Origin: an uncultured Lachnospiraceae bacterium
GTDB taxonomy: Bacteria > Bacillota > Clostridia > Lachnospirales > Lachnospiraceae
Assembly (NCBI GenBank): GCA_900546495.1
Contig: URDN01000023.1
Coordinates: forward strand, 1-40,500
Direction of reading: 5' to 3'
DNA length: 40,500 bases
In this document: in pieces, positions 1 through 7,407 of the stretch
Numbering within the stretch: the first letter of the stretch is position 1
How the letters are laid out: each line of letters begins with the position of its first letter
Position numbers and translations under genes: made by a program
Notes under the pieces: model-generated
Database searches by the model: none
What the model was told of the DNA's origin: nothing
What the model saw: only the letters and a program-made list of their open reading frames with translations

Positions 1-906
1 ATATCTTTGTGCATCCGTATAATTTCTGCACATAATTTTAAAATCATCAGCGTAACGCACTACATACCCATCTTTTAGATTTGTATATTTTCGTGCATAA
101 CTCAACCAGCCCTTACTTCCTTTCATGTTGCCTTTCTTCACTCCATTTGGTGTAAAAGTCTCCCACTGGCTACTTACCCACCAATCAAGTTCATTCAGCA
201 CAATGAGCGAAAGTAGCGGACTAATCAGCCCACCTTGCGGTGTACCCTTGTCCGGTATTCCTTCTCCTTCAATTTCTGATTTTAATATTTTGCTAATGAT
301 ACATAGCAATCGTTTATCTCGTATACCTAATGTCCATATCTGTTTTAGCAGCTTCCCGTGGTTTACATTATCAAAGAAGCCCTTGATGTCCACATCCACA
401 CAATAATAATGTTTATACATATTTACCATGCTTACAACTCTGCTGACCGCATGGTGGGCATCTCTATTTTGCCGGAATCCATAGGAGTGATTATGAAACT
501 TAGGTTCACAAATCGGCTCTAACACCTGTAAGATACACTGTTGTATCAGTCTATCCCAGATACATGGAATCCCTAACGGACGCTTTTTATCGCTTCCGGG
601 CTTAGGAATAAAGACCCTCCTGACTGATTGCGGATGATAATCTGCTAATTGTTTCCTGACAGTTTCAATTACTTCCCTGTCCGATAGACCTTTGATATCC
701 TCGATTGTTTTACCATCTGTACCAGCGGTTTTACTTCCGCTATTGGTTTTTAGGTTTCGGTATGCCAGGCAAATATTCTGCTCTGAACCGATAATTTCTA
801 ATAACTTATAAAAGTTGTTACCATTTTTGCTCTGCTGATACAACTCATCGAATGCTTTCTGCATATCGTAATATTCGTTGTACCGGAGCTTAGCTTTCTT
901 TTGTAT
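1..906 (-). CDS. ltrA: Group II intron-encoded reverse transcriptase/maturase (LtrA-like), partial
   Basis: This is the intron's own reverse transcriptase and maturase, which helps the intron fold and splice and copies it into new DNA sites. About 302 residues are visible and the frame is still open at the left edge. Visible landmarks are an early Q-K-A-F-D-E-L segment, the K-R-P-L-G-I-P motif, the S-Y-G-F-R motif, D-V-D-I-K-G-F-F-D, G-T-P-Q-G-G and the catalytic Y-A-D-D at 54-43. The maturase and any endonuclease domain are off the edge. Start choice: an AGGAGG site at 921-916 sits nine bases before an in-frame ATA at 906, whereas the first ATG is at 864. An ATA start, or a lost ATG, is therefore possible; a conservative annotation would begin at 864. 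Confidence 0.9.
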   Translation of the reverse strand, partial: MQKKAKLRYNEYYDMQKAFDELYQQSKNGNNFYKLLEIIGSEQNICLAYRNLKTNSGSKTAGTDGKTIEDIKGLSDREVIETVRKQLADYHPQSVRRVFIPKPGSDKKRPLGIPCIWDRLIQQCILQVLEPICEPKFHNHSYGFRQNRDAHHAVSRVVSMVNMYKHYYCVDVDIKGFFDNVNHGKLLKQIWTLGIRDKRLLCIISKILKSEIEGEGIPDKGTPQGGLISPLLSLIVLNELDWWVSSQWETFTPNGVKKGNMKGSKGWLSYARKYTNLKDGYVVRYADDFKIMCRNYTDAQRY

Positions 907-1664
907 GGTCTGTAACCTCCTATCTGGGAGTTATTACATCTCTTAGTCTTACTCGAACCCATACCATTTGTGACTTATTTACTCTAATGTATGACTAGTG
1001 GCTATCCCTCCACCGCTTGTTATCACGGTTTCATCGGTACTATGCCACCGCTTTCACTGACATTATCTCCCTTATATCATCGCTAATCTCACGATGATTT
1101 TCCCGTTCGATACGTTTCATAGACAGTAAAATCTCCACGCTGTCAGCTTACGACGTTCCGAATGCGTTATCTGTTCATATATACCCGTAGGTTCCCATCT
1201 CTGAGCCTGCTACCACATCAATGCCTGTAACATTGCACGGATTTTCATAAAGGCAGAAGTCTTACTCACCCGCAGTAGCAACACTAGTTGTGTTACTAAG
1301 CATTTCTACTTAGTCCCGATATAGACCCGTACATTCGAGGGTTCGTCAGTGGATTATTTAACATCCACCATTCTAACCATAGGTATTTTATAGACTCCCG
1401 GCATATAGGATACACCATCCACCTCTGGACAGCTTTCGTCAACTACTATTGTTACGGTATCTCTCTGCCGACTTCACCGGGCTTCTGACATTTCAATGTT
1501 TACTCATTTCCATGCCAGCCGGAGTATTAGAGTAGCCTTTCAGGGCGTTACCCCTTCATTCGACTATTCACGCATTCAGTTCTCCAACTCGAACTAATTT
1601 CATTACAATAAACAATGATTCAGTTGAGATGTGCCAGTCCTTTTCAGACTGGAACGTCTCGCAC
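1..1664 (-). mobile_element. Group II intron, 5' part, inserted in virD4
   Basis: On the minus strand the intron begins with GTGCG at 1664-1660, matching the group II 5' consensus GUGYG. It interrupts virD4 exactly where that protein's similarity stops. About 750 nt of structured non-coding RNA (domains I to III) follow, then the intron-encoded protein from about 906 leftward. Domain V, domain VI and the 3' splice site lie beyond the left edge. The insertion falls one base into the codon after D-P-K-G, so removal of the intron would restore the frame. The 5' boundary is seen in sequence; splicing competence cannot be judged without the 3' half. Confidence 0.88.
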
Positions 1665-2190
1665 TTCCTTTTGGGTCGGTTACAACATAGCTGCTGTGCA
1701 TTTGCATTAAGTTGGGCTTTACAAAAAACCTCGTCTTGCCGCTGCCGGAGCCGCCGATTACAAGTACGTTTTTGTTTCGTGCATATTTCGGGTGCTTCGG
1801 GCGGCTACTCATCATCAGCCTTTCGGTCTGCGTCAGCAGCACGTTATTTTCAAACATGGGGTCGATATATGGCTTTATATCCTCGGCATTGCCCCAACGT
1901 GCAGAGCCGTACTCCATGCCCTTACGGTATTTCTTTGCGTTCTTGCCTTTCACATAGACCGCAAGCCGGATAACGACAGCCCCGACAATGCCGATAAGCA
2001 AATCCATAGGGGCAAAACTCGGCAGGGCATTTGAAAAGGCGGCAGAAAAGCCACTGCCAATGGAAAGCAGCTTGCCGGAGAGGTCAGCCCCCGGCGAGAG
2101 CCGCACCGCCTGTCCGACTTTATCAAAGAGATACACAAAGAGCAGATAGGGGGCGTTTAGGATAAGCAGCTTCTTGATATTCGGCTTCAT
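1665..2190 (-). CDS. virD4: VirD4/TraG-type conjugation coupling protein, N-terminal exon split by the intron
   Basis: This encodes the ATPase that links the DNA-relaxase complex to the membrane transfer channel in conjugation. The 175 codons before the intron contain two hydrophobic membrane stretches (about residues 9-22 and 61-80). A G-S-A-R-W-G segment typical of the clostridial family follows, then the Walker A loop G-G-S-G-S-G-K-T at 146-153. The conserved V-V-T-D-P-K-G closes the exon. Without splicing the frame runs into intron sequence and stops at 1603 after 20 unrelated residues. The start overlaps the end of pcfB by four bases (ATGA), suggesting coupled translation. The rest of the protein, normally over 550 residues, would lie left of the window. 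Confidence 0.88.
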
Positions 2191-2663
2191 AGCGATACCT
2201 CCCTGTCCTTGTGTTTTGTCTTTTGACGGTTCGCGTTAAGCTGCTTTGCTGCTTCCCGGAATGTGGCAAGTGCCTTTCGGATAGAGGGCTTTTGCTCCTT
2301 GTTCAGCTTCTTTGCGGAAAACTCCTTAAAGGCTGCGGTCAGAGCGTCCGCGTCCCGCCCCTTGAAAAAGACGAGATAACGGGGCGGCGTTTCGGTGCTG
2401 TCTTTCTTTAGGGCAAAGTCGATACCGTATTTTTTTGCCGTCTGCTCAAAAGCTTTGATATTGCCCTCGGTTATCTCAATGTTGGATAGCCCCGCGTTCT
2501 GTTTCGCAAGCTGCTTTAGGGTCTGCTTCCCGTGGGGCTGTTTTTCCTGCTGCTTTTTTGCCTTTGCAAGCATGGCTTTGATTGCCTTTTGCAGCATTTC
2601 AGCGGTCAGCTTTGTTCCCTTGACAGAGAGCGCAACCACTTTTTCGTTGATTTCATCTTGCAA
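2187..2663 (-). CDS. pcfB: PcfB family conjugation protein (DUF3801)
   Basis: A 158-residue hydrophilic, lysine-rich protein recognised as PcfB/DUF3801. It is an accessory factor that in the pCF10 system accompanies the VirD4-type coupling protein at the membrane. It opens with a helical segment about turning on a set of ligands (E-K-V-V-A-L-S-V-K-G), followed by a basic linker of about residues 50-70. The conserved core runs from I-E-I-T-E-G-N-I to R-Y-L-V-F-F-K-G-R-D. The tail is very basic. It sits directly upstream of virD4 with a four-base overlap, the usual arrangement in Tn1549-like elements. A GGAGG-type site precedes the ATG. The precise role in this element is inferred from family and position. 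Confidence 0.85.
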   Translation of the reverse strand: MQDEINEKVVALSVKGTKLTAEMLQKAIKAMLAKAKKQQEKQPHGKQTLKQLAKQNAGLSNIEITEGNIKAFEQTAKKYGIDFALKKDSTETPPRYLVFFKGRDADALTAAFKEFSAKKLNKEQKPSIRKALATFREAAKQLNANRQKTKHKDREVSL

Positions 2664-2728
2664 TGTTTACCGTCCTCCTTTCCCGGTAGTAGTGATAGTG
2701 TTAAGGTGGTACGCCGCTTTTGGGCGTG

Positions 2729-2759
2729 AAAAAAGGGCGTCCGTTCTTCACGTCGCCCC
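2729..2759 (-). terminator. Rho-independent terminator between the DUF5348 gene and pcfB
   Basis: On the minus strand the stem GGGCG/CGCCC, with an inner CGT/ACG pairing, is followed directly by six T residues (A tract at 2729-2734 on plus). It begins two bases past the DUF5348 stop. It may act as a partial terminator, setting lower expression for the transfer genes downstream. Confidence 0.65.
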
Positions 2760-2760
2760 G

Positions 2761-2979
2761 TTAAATCCGTACCCGCAGCCCGTTCAAGTCCTCGGCGCGA
2801 ATACCTACAAGATACCAGTTGTCCCCGTACTCAATCCGGGTCGGCTTCCATTTGCCGCCTGTGAATACGTCCATGCACTCGCCGCAATGCAAGCCGCCGT
2901 AATAGTCGGCAATATCAAAGCGGATGTCGTAGCGGTCAGCGGTTTCGTCAAAAATCAAAGATCCTGTTTTCTGTGCCAT
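2761..2979 (-). CDS. DUF5348 domain protein
   Basis: A 72-residue acidic protein matching the DUF5348 family found on clostridial conjugative elements. The motif order is G-S-L-I-F-D-E, then Y-D-I-R-F-D, Y-Y-G-G-L-H-C-G-E, W-K-P-T-R-I-E-Y and a closing W-Y-L-V-G. The function is unknown. The beta-rich, tryptophan-bearing pattern suggests a small stand-alone binding domain, but this is only an impression. A GGAGG site (AAGGAGG-like on minus, just right of 2985) supports the start. It lies 23 bases downstream of the replication-type gene and is followed by a terminator, so those two genes probably form one short transcript. Confidence 0.8.
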   Translation of the reverse strand: MAQKTGSLIFDETADRYDIRFDIADYYGGLHCGECMDVFTGGKWKPTRIEYGDNWYLVGIRAEDLNGLRVRI

Positions 2980-3002
2980 GTGGTAAATCCTCCTTTTTTC
3001 GT

Positions 3003-3986
3003 TTACAGGCTTTCGCCCTCGTTGTAGGTGTAATAGTCCGAGTCGCCGTACTTCGGCTTCCTCGGTGCAAGTGCGCCGCTTGCCATATCGTGAGCCACAA
3101 GGGAAGTGTAATAGCTGTCAATGGTAGACGGGGCATTGAAAAGCACCGCCTTTAGGTACTGCTTGATGTTGCGGATTTTCGTAGTGTTCTCCTGCATACA
3201 GTCAAGCACAAAGCGGATATGTTCGCTGTTCAGCTTCATAAACTTTGATTTCACAAGCTCTGCGGGGTAATCGTCCCCGGCAATACGGATTTTCTTTCTT
3301 GCCGTACAGACGGTTTCAAGCATGATGTCAACAATCTCATTCAGACGGTCGCGGTCAAGGCTTCTGTCCTGCAAGAGAATGTCATAGTCGATATTGTCCT
3401 TGATGATTTCCTCATACACTCTGTAAGCGTCGTTCCTTTCCGTTCCTTTCCGTTCCGGCGGCTGCGCCGTTTCGTCCTCACCATAAGGCAAGGGATTTAG
3501 GGAATGGATAGGAATGGAATGGGTACTTGATAAATCAGTATTTGATTTTTCTTTTTTTGGTAAGTTAGTTCTTGATATATCTTTATTTAATTGCGTTGGA
3601 TTTTCCGACGTCGGATTATCCGTTGTCGGATTTTCCAATATCGGGTTATCCGCTGTTGGATTTTCCAATACCGGGCAATCCAATTCCGGCGGCTGCGGCT
3701 GCTCGTAAATGGTGTACTCGATAGCGGTCATTTTGCCTTTCTCGTCGCGTCCCTGCCGCCTTGTGATATACCCAGCTTTTTCAAGCTCCCAAACTGCGGT
3801 ACGGATAGCGTCGATACTTTCCCGGTTGATGTAGGACAGCCCCGCAAGGGTGTAGTCCCAATCCTCCGGCAATGACAGCATTTGTGAAAGCAGCCCCTTT
3901 GCCTTTAAGGAAAGCTCCTTATTGCGTAAGTGGTGGTTGCTCATTACGGTGTAGCCCGTCGTTCTTTCCACACGGAAAACTGCCAT
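3003..3986 (-). CDS. Replication-initiator-like winged-helix protein with DUF6017 C-terminus
   Basis: A 327-residue protein of the family usually placed at the start of Tn1549-like elements. Residues 1-95 form a RepA_N/replisome-organiser type winged helix: the segment Y-T-V-M-S-N-H-H-L-R is followed by L-S-L-K-A-K-G-L-L-S and the conserved D-W-D-Y-T. Residues 108-130 are a run of E-N-P-T/D-N-P repeats. A polar linker leads to a C-terminal DUF6017-type helical region, about residues 185-300. A ten-base tandem repeat (CGTTCCTTTC, 3431-3456 on plus) underlies residues 177-185. Its likely role is initiating replication or regulating the excised circular element, an inference from the fold and position. 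No close upstream gene on this strand is seen. Confidence 0.75.
   Translation of the reverse strand: MAVFRVERTTGYTVMSNHHLRNKELSLKAKGLLSQMLSLPEDWDYTLAGLSYINRESIDAIRTAVWELEKAGYITRRQGRDEKGKMTAIEYTIYEQPQPPELDCPVLENPTADNPILENPTTDNPTSENPTQLNKDISRTNLPKKEKSNTDLSSTHSIPIHSLNPLPYGEDETAQPPERKGTERNDAYRVYEEIIKDNIDYDILLQDRSLDRDRLNEIVDIMLETVCTARKKIRIAGDDYPAELVKSKFMKLNSEHIRFVLDCMQENTTKIRNIKQYLKAVLFNAPSTIDSYYTSLVAHDMASGALAPRKPKYGDSDYYTYNEGESL
3597..3665 (-). repeat. Short tandem repeats inside the replication-type gene
   Basis: Near-identical units of about 15 and 30 bases (variants of GGATTTTCC and GGATTATCC with CAATATCGG or CGTTGTCGG on plus) encode the E-N-P/D-N-P repeat of residues 108-130. In RepA_N plasmids the origin lies within the rep gene between the two domains. 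An iteron-type origin here is therefore possible, but unproven. Confidence 0.6.
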
Positions 3987-4011
3987 AACTTCATCACTCC
4001 TTTGCTGTGGA

Positions 4012-4129
4012 TTTGTTACGCAGTAGAACGGCGATTTTGAGGGAAAAGGTATAAACCCCTTGCCGTGTTAAAAATGCGCCCGCAAAGCTGCTTGTAGCAA
4101 GGCTTTTTCAGCCCCTACTGCGTAACAAA
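4012..4129. repeat. 15-bp perfect inverted repeat upstream of the replication-type gene
   Basis: TTTGTTACGCAGTAG at 4012-4026 is exactly inverted as CTACTGCGTAACAAA at 4115-4129, with 88 bases between. Inside lies a smaller stem, CTTG/CAAG around TAG at 4091-4100, followed by TTTTT. The pair brackets the region directly upstream of the DUF6017 gene start at 3986. It could be a regulator binding pair, an origin or a replication-related cruciform. The inverted repeat is seen; its function is not. Confidence 0.7.
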
Positions 4130-4134
4130 GGGCA

Positions 4135-4185
4135 TGAAAAAAGCGGCGTTCCTGTTCTTCCGGGTGGAAGTGAGAAACGCCGCTT
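4135..4185 (-). terminator. Terminator-like nested hairpin at the element end
   Basis: AAGCGGCGTT at 4141-4150 pairs with AACGCCGCTT at 4176-4185, and CTTCC/GGAAG (4158-4170) forms a nested stem. On the minus strand the stem is followed by a run of T (A tract before 4141 on plus). It would stop transcripts entering the element from the chromosome side, insulating the replication-type gene. Confidence 0.6.
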
Positions 4186-4600
4186 GTGCGGGTCAATATA
4201 AAATTTTCGGTTAATCTGTTATGCCGTATGGTCTTATCCGTAGAAAATTATAAGCGTACTATTTATCACTAAAAATTGCATTGGACTCCGATTTTGAACT
4301 ATCAATCTACGCCCATTTCTACGCCCAAATGGCATTAAATTATGTGATTTTACATGGAGCTTTATGCTTTTGCTTTTTTAAGAAACCTTGTAACCATGCG
4401 GTTTTACGGACTTTTATTGAGGTACATGGATTTATGAAAAAAGGCTAATTTATTACGATACCTAATTTCATATCTTCTATCTCTCCTTTAAACTTCCCTT
4501 ATGTAAGAGGGTTTTACTTTCTTTTTATCGTGCCGGTTACCACGAAAAATGCTATAAATCACACAATTCTCCGGATACTCAGACCTTGATCTGCCTTATA
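4186..4600. other. Non-coding junction zone between mobile element and chromosome
   Basis: No convincing gene is present in about 400 bases. A direct repeat TCTACGCCCA occurs at about 4309 and 4332. The composition drops from GC-rich element DNA to AT-rich chromosome DNA. The element's attachment site should be in here, but one end alone does not reveal the duplicated core. Confidence 0.45.
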
Positions 4601-4641
4601 ATAAAAAGGCTGTAAAAACTCAAAAGAGTCTATCACAGCCT
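4601..4641 (-). terminator. Terminator downstream of the thioredoxin-reductase-like gene
   Basis: AGGCTGT (4607-4613) pairs with ACAGCCT (4635-4641), with an inner ACTC/GAGT stem. On the minus strand it is followed by TTTTTATTAT. It lies about 145 bases past the stop of the minus-strand flavoprotein gene and probably ends that transcript. Confidence 0.75.
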
Positions 4642-4786
4642 AGTATTATAGCACACCTTATTTACTTTTTAAATACATAATCGCAAGTTTTGTCCCTTTT
4701 CACATGACAGTTGTGGAATGTGTAAATAAACTCAGCAAAAATTGATTTCTCAAGCAACATGGATAGGCTGTAATATCCTGTCCACT

Positions 4787-5644
4787 TTACTCAGATATTT
4801 CAGCAAGATAGCTGATGCAGCTGTGCGCAGCCACATTTCCTTCACCAACGGCTTTTGTGTACTGATACGGGCGGCCGGTGCAGTCTCCGGCAGCAAAACA
4901 TCCCGACAGATTTGTCTTCTGCGCGCGGTCTACCACGATGTGTCCATTCTCAATCTCCAGTCCCGGAATCAGTTTGGACGGTGCGATCGCGTTGCGCAAA
5001 CAGAAAATACCATCCACAGCCAAAGTCTCGCCGCTTTTTAAAGTAAGATCTGTCACCCGGTCAATACCGTTTACTTCTGTCGGAAAATCCTTGGAAATCG
5101 TGACATTTTCTTTTTTTACCTGACTGTTTGAAAACACTGGAAAATAAGTTACTTTTGATGCCAGATCTGCCAGATATTCTACCTCATGCTCGTATTTCGG
5201 ATCATTGCACAGTACCGCAATCTCCTTGTCTTTATAAAACATACCATCACAGGTAGCACAATAGCTGACACCTTTTCCAAGCAGCGCATCCTCACCTTTT
5301 AACAGTTTTGCCGTCATTACGCCCATAGCAAGGATCAGCGTTTTTGCTTCGTAAATTTCATTGTCCGCCAGTACCATATAATAATTCCCCGCTGACATCA
5401 CATTTGTCACGGTCTTTTCTGTGATTGTCAGACCTGCTGACTGAATATGAGCCTCAAAATGTGAAAAAAGTTCCTGCCCGGTCAGTTCCGGGAACCCTGG
5501 ATAATTTGTGATTTTTTCCGCTTTCTGTACTTTATCACTTAATTTTCTGGAACCGAACCACACAAAACTTTTTTTGTATGTTTTCAGGTTCAGTGCCGCA
5601 GATAAGCCTGCCGGACCGGTTCCGATAATAATACAATCATACAT
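4787..5644 (-). CDS. Thioredoxin-reductase-like flavoprotein without a recognisable NADPH motif
   Basis: A 285-residue FAD-dependent disulfide reductase. It carries the N-terminal FAD loop G-T-G-P-A-G-L, the redox-active C-A-T-C pair (C129 and C132 from the chosen start) and the late FAD motif G-C-F-A-A-G-D-C-T-G. The glycine-rich NADPH loop expected shortly after C-A-T-C is replaced by V-L-C-N-D-P-K-Y, and no H-R-R basic motif follows. Ferredoxin-dependent clostridial thioredoxin reductases (FFTR) and related flavoproteins lack these motifs, so ferredoxin may be the electron donor. Start choice: an upstream ATG at 5671 keeps the frame, but GGAGG at 5659-5655 sits ten bases before ATG 5644, which directly precedes the FAD domain. 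It follows the metallophosphoesterase gene by 30 bases. Confidence 0.85.
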   Translation of the reverse strand: MYDCIIIGTGPAGLSAALNLKTYKKSFVWFGSRKLSDKVQKAEKITNYPGFPELTGQELFSHFEAHIQSAGLTITEKTVTNVMSAGNYYMVLADNEIYEAKTLILAMGVMTAKLLKGEDALLGKGVSYCATCDGMFYKDKEIAVLCNDPKYEHEVEYLADLASKVTYFPVFSNSQVKKENVTISKDFPTEVNGIDRVTDLTLKSGETLAVDGIFCLRNAIAPSKLIPGLEIENGHIVVDRAQKTNLSGCFAAGDCTGRPYQYTKAVGEGNVAAHSCISYLAEISE

Positions 5645-5674
5645 ATTTGCTACACCTCCGTATTTTTTCATATA

Positions 5675-6568
5675 TCACAAACGTGTTATTTCAGTATCTT
5701 CATCAGCCCTCTGGATAAGTTGAATCATAACCACCTCACAAGGATTTCCAAACCTCGGAATATTGGCCGTATTGGAAACTCCTGCGCTGACGATCATATT
5801 ATCATACTGACCATAAGCACAGCGTGGAAATAATCCCTGCCCCGGTGCAAAAACCGGGATTCCACGTTTTCTTCCGCCTCTGCTGAACAGACGCCACTGT
5901 CCGCCATGGGCGTGACCTGCCACGATCAATGCAAATGTATTCCGATTCGTGTTCTTGATATATTTCGGATAATAATCCGGATGGTGACAGATTAAAATTT
6001 TCACACCGTCTTTCTGTGAAAATTGCTCCAGCCATTCCAGATCATATCGGGTGGACATTCCTCCTATCAGAAGTTTCTGTCCTTTCACCGTCAGTTCACA
6101 ATCCCGATTATCCAGAAAAATCACACCCTGATCTTTAAAAAATTCCAAATCTTCTTCCGTATGATACCATTCATGATTACCAACCCCAAGTACCACCGGA
6201 GCTATTTTTACCGTTTCTTCCAGAAAACGGTAGCCATTTTCCTTGTCCCAGCGTTTTGTTTGTTCTCCGGATGCTGCGGAACCGTCAAATTTTCTCACAA
6301 TATTGAAAAACCAGGTGCGGGTGCGCGGAATTCCCTGCCATTCATCCATCTGTTCTACCGTCCATGGACTGATTGCCGGATCATGGCGCTCCATCAAGTC
6401 ACCTGCTACCAGGATCAGATCTGGTTTCTGTTGGCGTAAGATGGAAAGTGCTGCATCCGGACATCGATCGTGAACATCGGAAATCAGGGCGATGCGTATG
6501 CTGCCGAAAATTTGAGCTGGGATATTATAGGTTGTTGTGATTGTTTTGCTTTGTCTATTATTTTTCAT
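5675..6568 (-). CDS. Metallophosphoesterase, calcineurin-like
   Basis: A 297-residue two-metal phosphoesterase with all signature motifs: D31-x-H33 (S-D-V-H-D), G-D at 56-57, G-N-H-E at 130-133, H195 in C-H-H-P-D, and G-H-A-H-G-G-Q at 218-224. The arrangement matches the YkuE/YaeI-type membrane-proximal phosphoesterases that act on lipid-linked or other phosphoesters, but the natural substrate cannot be read from sequence. An insertion of about 40 residues (70-110, Trp- and Arg-rich) lies between the second and third motifs. There is no obvious signal peptide. The ribosome site upstream of 6568 is weak. It shares direction and a 30-base gap with the flavoprotein gene. Confidence 0.85.
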   Translation of the reverse strand: MKNNRQSKTITTTYNIPAQIFGSIRIALISDVHDRCPDAALSILRQQKPDLILVAGDLMERHDPAISPWTVEQMDEWQGIPRTRTWFFNIVRKFDGSAASGEQTKRWDKENGYRFLEETVKIAPVVLGVGNHEWYHTEEDLEFFKDQGVIFLDNRDCELTVKGQKLLIGGMSTRYDLEWLEQFSQKDGVKILICHHPDYYPKYIKNTNRNTFALIVAGHAHGGQWRLFSRGGRKRGIPVFAPGQGLFPRCAYGQYDNMIVSAGVSNTANIPRFGNPCEVVMIQLIQRADEDTEITRL

Positions 6569-6716
6569 TCTCTATTTTTATACACTTCCTATTTCTTTAT
6601 ATATTTCAAAATTTTATCCATGCATAATTATAGTTAAAAACATTCCGCCATTTTTCGACAGCGGGACTGTTCATTTTCCTTTTTAATAAACCATGTAAAT
6701 ATGAACAATTTATCCA

Positions 6717-7286
6717 TTATAAAAACCACAGTTCTTCTTTCGTCGTTGAAATCGCCGTCGCTCCGGCATCCAACGCGGCAATAATATCCTCTTTATCGGA
6801 AATCAAACCGCCTGCAATGATTGGAACGGACAACTTTTCTGTCATCTGCTGAATGACTTTTGGCATGACTCCCGGCATCAGTTCCACACAGTCTGGCCGA
6901 AGTGCTTTTGTACATTTTTCCACATTTTCATAAGCAGCGGAATCGATGACAAAAAAGCGGTGCACCGTATATAACCCCAGTTCTTTTGCCCGGCGGATCT
7001 GTGGCTGCTTTGTGGAAATGATTCCATCCGCACGCGTTTCTTTCCGGATAAAATCCACACTGATTTCACGACTGGATAGTCCGTTCACCAGATCCATATG
7101 CACAAATGCCAGTTTTCCAGCGGATTTTACCTGATCTGCGATTTCCGAAATGTTGCAGACATCCCCAAATAAAATAAAAACAATGCCGCTCTCGGACTGA
7201 CAGCAGTGTGCCAGTCCTTCCAGATCTCTTGCCGCCGCGATCACCGGGCAATCTTCTAACTGTTCCTGAAACAAATTCCGAAGCAT
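6717..7286 (-). CDS. glpP: Glycerol-3-phosphate responsive antiterminator GlpP
   Basis: A 189-residue TIM-barrel-like regulator of the GlpP family. In Bacillus subtilis, GlpP bound to glycerol-3-phosphate lets transcription read through leaders of glycerol genes. Diagnostic pieces are C-P-V-I-A-A at the N-terminus, V-H-M-D-L-V-N-G-L, the E-L-M-P-G-V-M-P-K-V-I phosphate-binding strand and P-I-I-A-G-G-L-I near the end. The length is normal for the family. No glp genes are in the window, so its targets lie elsewhere. It appears as a single gene with about 120-bp gaps on both sides. Confidence 0.9.
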   Translation of the reverse strand: MLRNLFQEQLEDCPVIAAARDLEGLAHCCQSESGIVFILFGDVCNISEIADQVKSAGKLAFVHMDLVNGLSSREISVDFIRKETRADGIISTKQPQIRRAKELGLYTVHRFFVIDSAAYENVEKCTKALRPDCVELMPGVMPKVIQQMTEKLSVPIIAGGLISDKEDIIAALDAGATAISTTKEELWFL

Positions 7287-7407
7287 ACCTTTCTCCTGTC
7301 TTTTATCATCTAATTGTTGCTGATAGCACGTAAAGCTGAACGTAATAGTAGATGGATATTAATTACACCCCATCGGTAAAAACGGGCAATACCGCCTCTC
7401 AAATTTT

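Larger units (their letters stand above)
1..4185 (-). mobile_element. End segment of an integrative/conjugative element (Tn1549-like gene set), right boundary fuzzy
   Basis: Four consecutive minus-strand genes (DUF6017 replication-type protein, DUF5348 protein, PcfB, VirD4 coupling protein) form the gene order known from Tn1549-type elements of clostridia. The block reads off the left edge, so most of the transfer machinery lies outside the window. No integrase or relaxase is visible here, so this should be the end away from the integrase. To the right the sequence turns into hairpin-rich non-coding DNA and then ordinary chromosomal genes. The true end probably lies between about 4190 and 4600, but no duplicated attachment sequence can be identified from a single end. 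The gene families are seen; assignment as an integrated element is inference. Confidence 0.75.

Noticed and set aside
125..406. 93-residue plus-strand frame at the left edge
   Set aside because: It lies antisense within the group II intron reverse transcriptase, whose motifs are clear on the minus strand.
2395..3027. 210-residue plus-strand frame over pcfB and DUF5348
   Set aside because: It is antisense to recognised genes, Cys/Phe-rich in a shadow-like way, and has no ribosome site.
4186..4600. Remnant integrase C-terminus near the TCTACGCCCA repeats
   Set aside because: The short minus-strand reading (ending M-G-V-D) is suggestive of nothing specific, and no recombinase catalytic motif is present.
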